In this document: piece after piece, positions 63,387 to 64,000 of the stretch
Position numbering within the stretch: the first letter of the stretch is position 1
Layout of the letters: each line of letters starts with the position of its first letter
Source: Dokdonella_A sp963775445
GTDB taxonomy: Bacteria; Pseudomonadota; Gammaproteobacteria; Xanthomonadales; Rhodanobacteraceae
Length of the DNA: 64,000 nt
Assembly (NCBI GenBank): GCA_963775445.1
Contig: CAVZIT010000004.1
Location: 1,302,001-1,366,000 of the forward strand
Reading direction: 5' to 3'
The notes under the pieces: model-generated
The model's input: the letters and a program-made list of their open reading frames with translations, nothing else
Told to the model about the DNA's origin: nothing
Database searches by the model: none
Program-made: the position numbers and the translations under genes

Positions 63387-64000
63387 GAGCCAGCGATCAT
63401 CGTCCTGCTGGCGCGCCGTCCACGGCATCCTGTTGTTCGACAAGCCGCGCGGCCCAAGTTCGAATCGCGCGCTGCAGCAGGTTCGTCGCATCTATCGCGC
63501 CGAAAAGGCCGGGCACACCGGGAGCCTTGACCCGCTTGCGAGCGGGTTGTTGCCGATCTGCTTTGGGGAGGCGACCAAGATCGCGGGCCTCCTGCTCGGT
63601 TCCGACAAGGCTTATGAGGCCGAATGCCGGCTCGGCGTCACGACGAGCACCGACGATGCCGAAGGCGAGGTCGTGACCGAGCGTGCAGTTCCGCGACTGT
63701 CGCCTTCGACCGTGGAATCCGAGTTGGCCGCGCTGACGGGCCTGATCAATCAGGTTCCACCGGTTTACTCGGCAATAAAGCGCGATGGCGTGCCTTTGTA
63801 TCGACGCGCTCGTCGTGGCGAGCATGTGACCGCTTCTCCACGCCAAATCGAAGTCAAGCGCCTCGATCTCGTGCATATGACCCCGGCCGGTTTGCGCCTG
63901 CACATCGAATGCGGATCGGGTACCTACGTGCGAAGCCTGGTGCGCGACCTCGGAGAGCGCCTTGGCTGCGGCGCGCACGTGAGCGCGTTGCGCCGCCTGT
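63382..64000 (+). CDS. truB: tRNA pseudouridine(55) synthase, N-terminal part (cut by window edge)
   Basis: Forms pseudouridine 55 in the T loop of tRNAs. 206 complete codons are visible. VHGILLFDKPRGPSSNRALQ is near the start; the catalytic Asp lies in GHTGSLDPLASG (about residue 50), followed by LLPICFGEATK, PPVYSAIK and GSGTYVRSLVRDLGERLGCGAH. No ATG, GTG or TTG precedes the conserved region in this frame after the stop at 63,358. The best candidate is ATT at 63,382, overlapping the rbfA stop (ATTGA). A sequencing error is the alternative. Confidence 0.88.
   Translation, partial: MESQRSSSCWRAVHGILLFDKPRGPSSNRALQQVRRIYRAEKAGHTGSLDPLASGLLPICFGEATKIAGLLLGSDKAYEAECRLGVTTSTDDAEGEVVTERAVPRLSPSTVESELAALTGLINQVPPVYSAIKRDGVPLYRRARRGEHVTASPRQIEVKRLDLVHMTPAGLRLHIECGSGTYVRSLVRDLGERLGCGAHVSALRRL

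Overview
This window is a chromosomal segment of a G+C-rich gammaproteobacterium, most likely order Xanthomonadales (Rhodanobacteraceae, Dokdonella-like). The inference rests on three things. The block tpiA-secG-tRNA-Leu-nuoA..N-tRNA-fMet-rimP-nusA-infB-rbfA-truB is typical of that order. The DksA has a long histone-H1-like tail. Secreted proteins end in a short (I/L)F-x-x-GF motif. I see no rRNA, CRISPR array, integrase or complete insertion sequence.

Positions 1-9,600 hold purB (cut by the left edge) diverging from fumC, an unknown two-repeat secreted protein, a minus-strand operon (small secreted protein, YtrA-type GntR regulator, ABC ATPase, ABC-2 permease) with a visible operator and promoter, an FKBP-type peptidyl-prolyl isomerase, and the sugar-nucleotide genes ugd and gmd followed by slyX and a DUF2058 gene. 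Positions 10,200-17,800 hold a secreted unknown protein, a polyhydroxybutyrate cluster (two acetoacetyl-CoA reductases around the repressor phaR, with palindromic candidate operators), htpX, a FimX-like degenerate GGDEF/EAL c-di-GMP receptor, and epmB diverging from its substrate gene efp.

Positions 18,500-28,600 hold a tightly overlapping plus-strand operon (mtaD-like deaminase, ubiG, gph, a squalene/phytoene-synthase-fold protein), then folE2. A hairpin-rich non-coding stretch separates these from the minus-strand yidD-dihydroorotase-M23 peptidase operon. dksA and glmM follow. Positions 28,700-35,300 are more lineage-specific: a CSLREA/beta-helix secreted protein, a 911-residue protein joining an OmpR-type DNA-binding domain, a Ser/Thr kinase, a membrane segment and TPRs, and a polytopic GT-C-like membrane protein.

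From 35,300 to the end the layout is housekeeping: tpiA, secG, tRNA-Leu(GAG), the complex I operon nuoA-N, initiator tRNA-fMet, then rimP-nusA-infB-rbfA-truB. The nuo operon is interrupted twice. A 698-residue secreted protein plus about 360 bp of non-coding DNA sit between nuoE and nuoF. About 3.6 kb of less G+C-rich cargo sits between nuoM and nuoN: a frameshifted GYF-domain protein, a GRAM/PH-like protein, a zinc-ribbon protein, a MazF-type toxin truncated by an IS481-type transposase remnant, its antitoxin, and an intact vapBC pair. nuoG carries an apparent one-base frameshift near 45,219, and truB has no ordinary start codon.

The best candidates for something undescribed are: (1) the DNA-binding/kinase/TPR membrane protein; (2) a family of intergenic hairpins whose loops contain GGGAT or AGGAT, recurring near 23.3, 42.7 and 58.0 kb; (3) the shared C-terminal GF motif on unrelated secreted proteins; and (4) repeated cargo insertion into a complex I operon.
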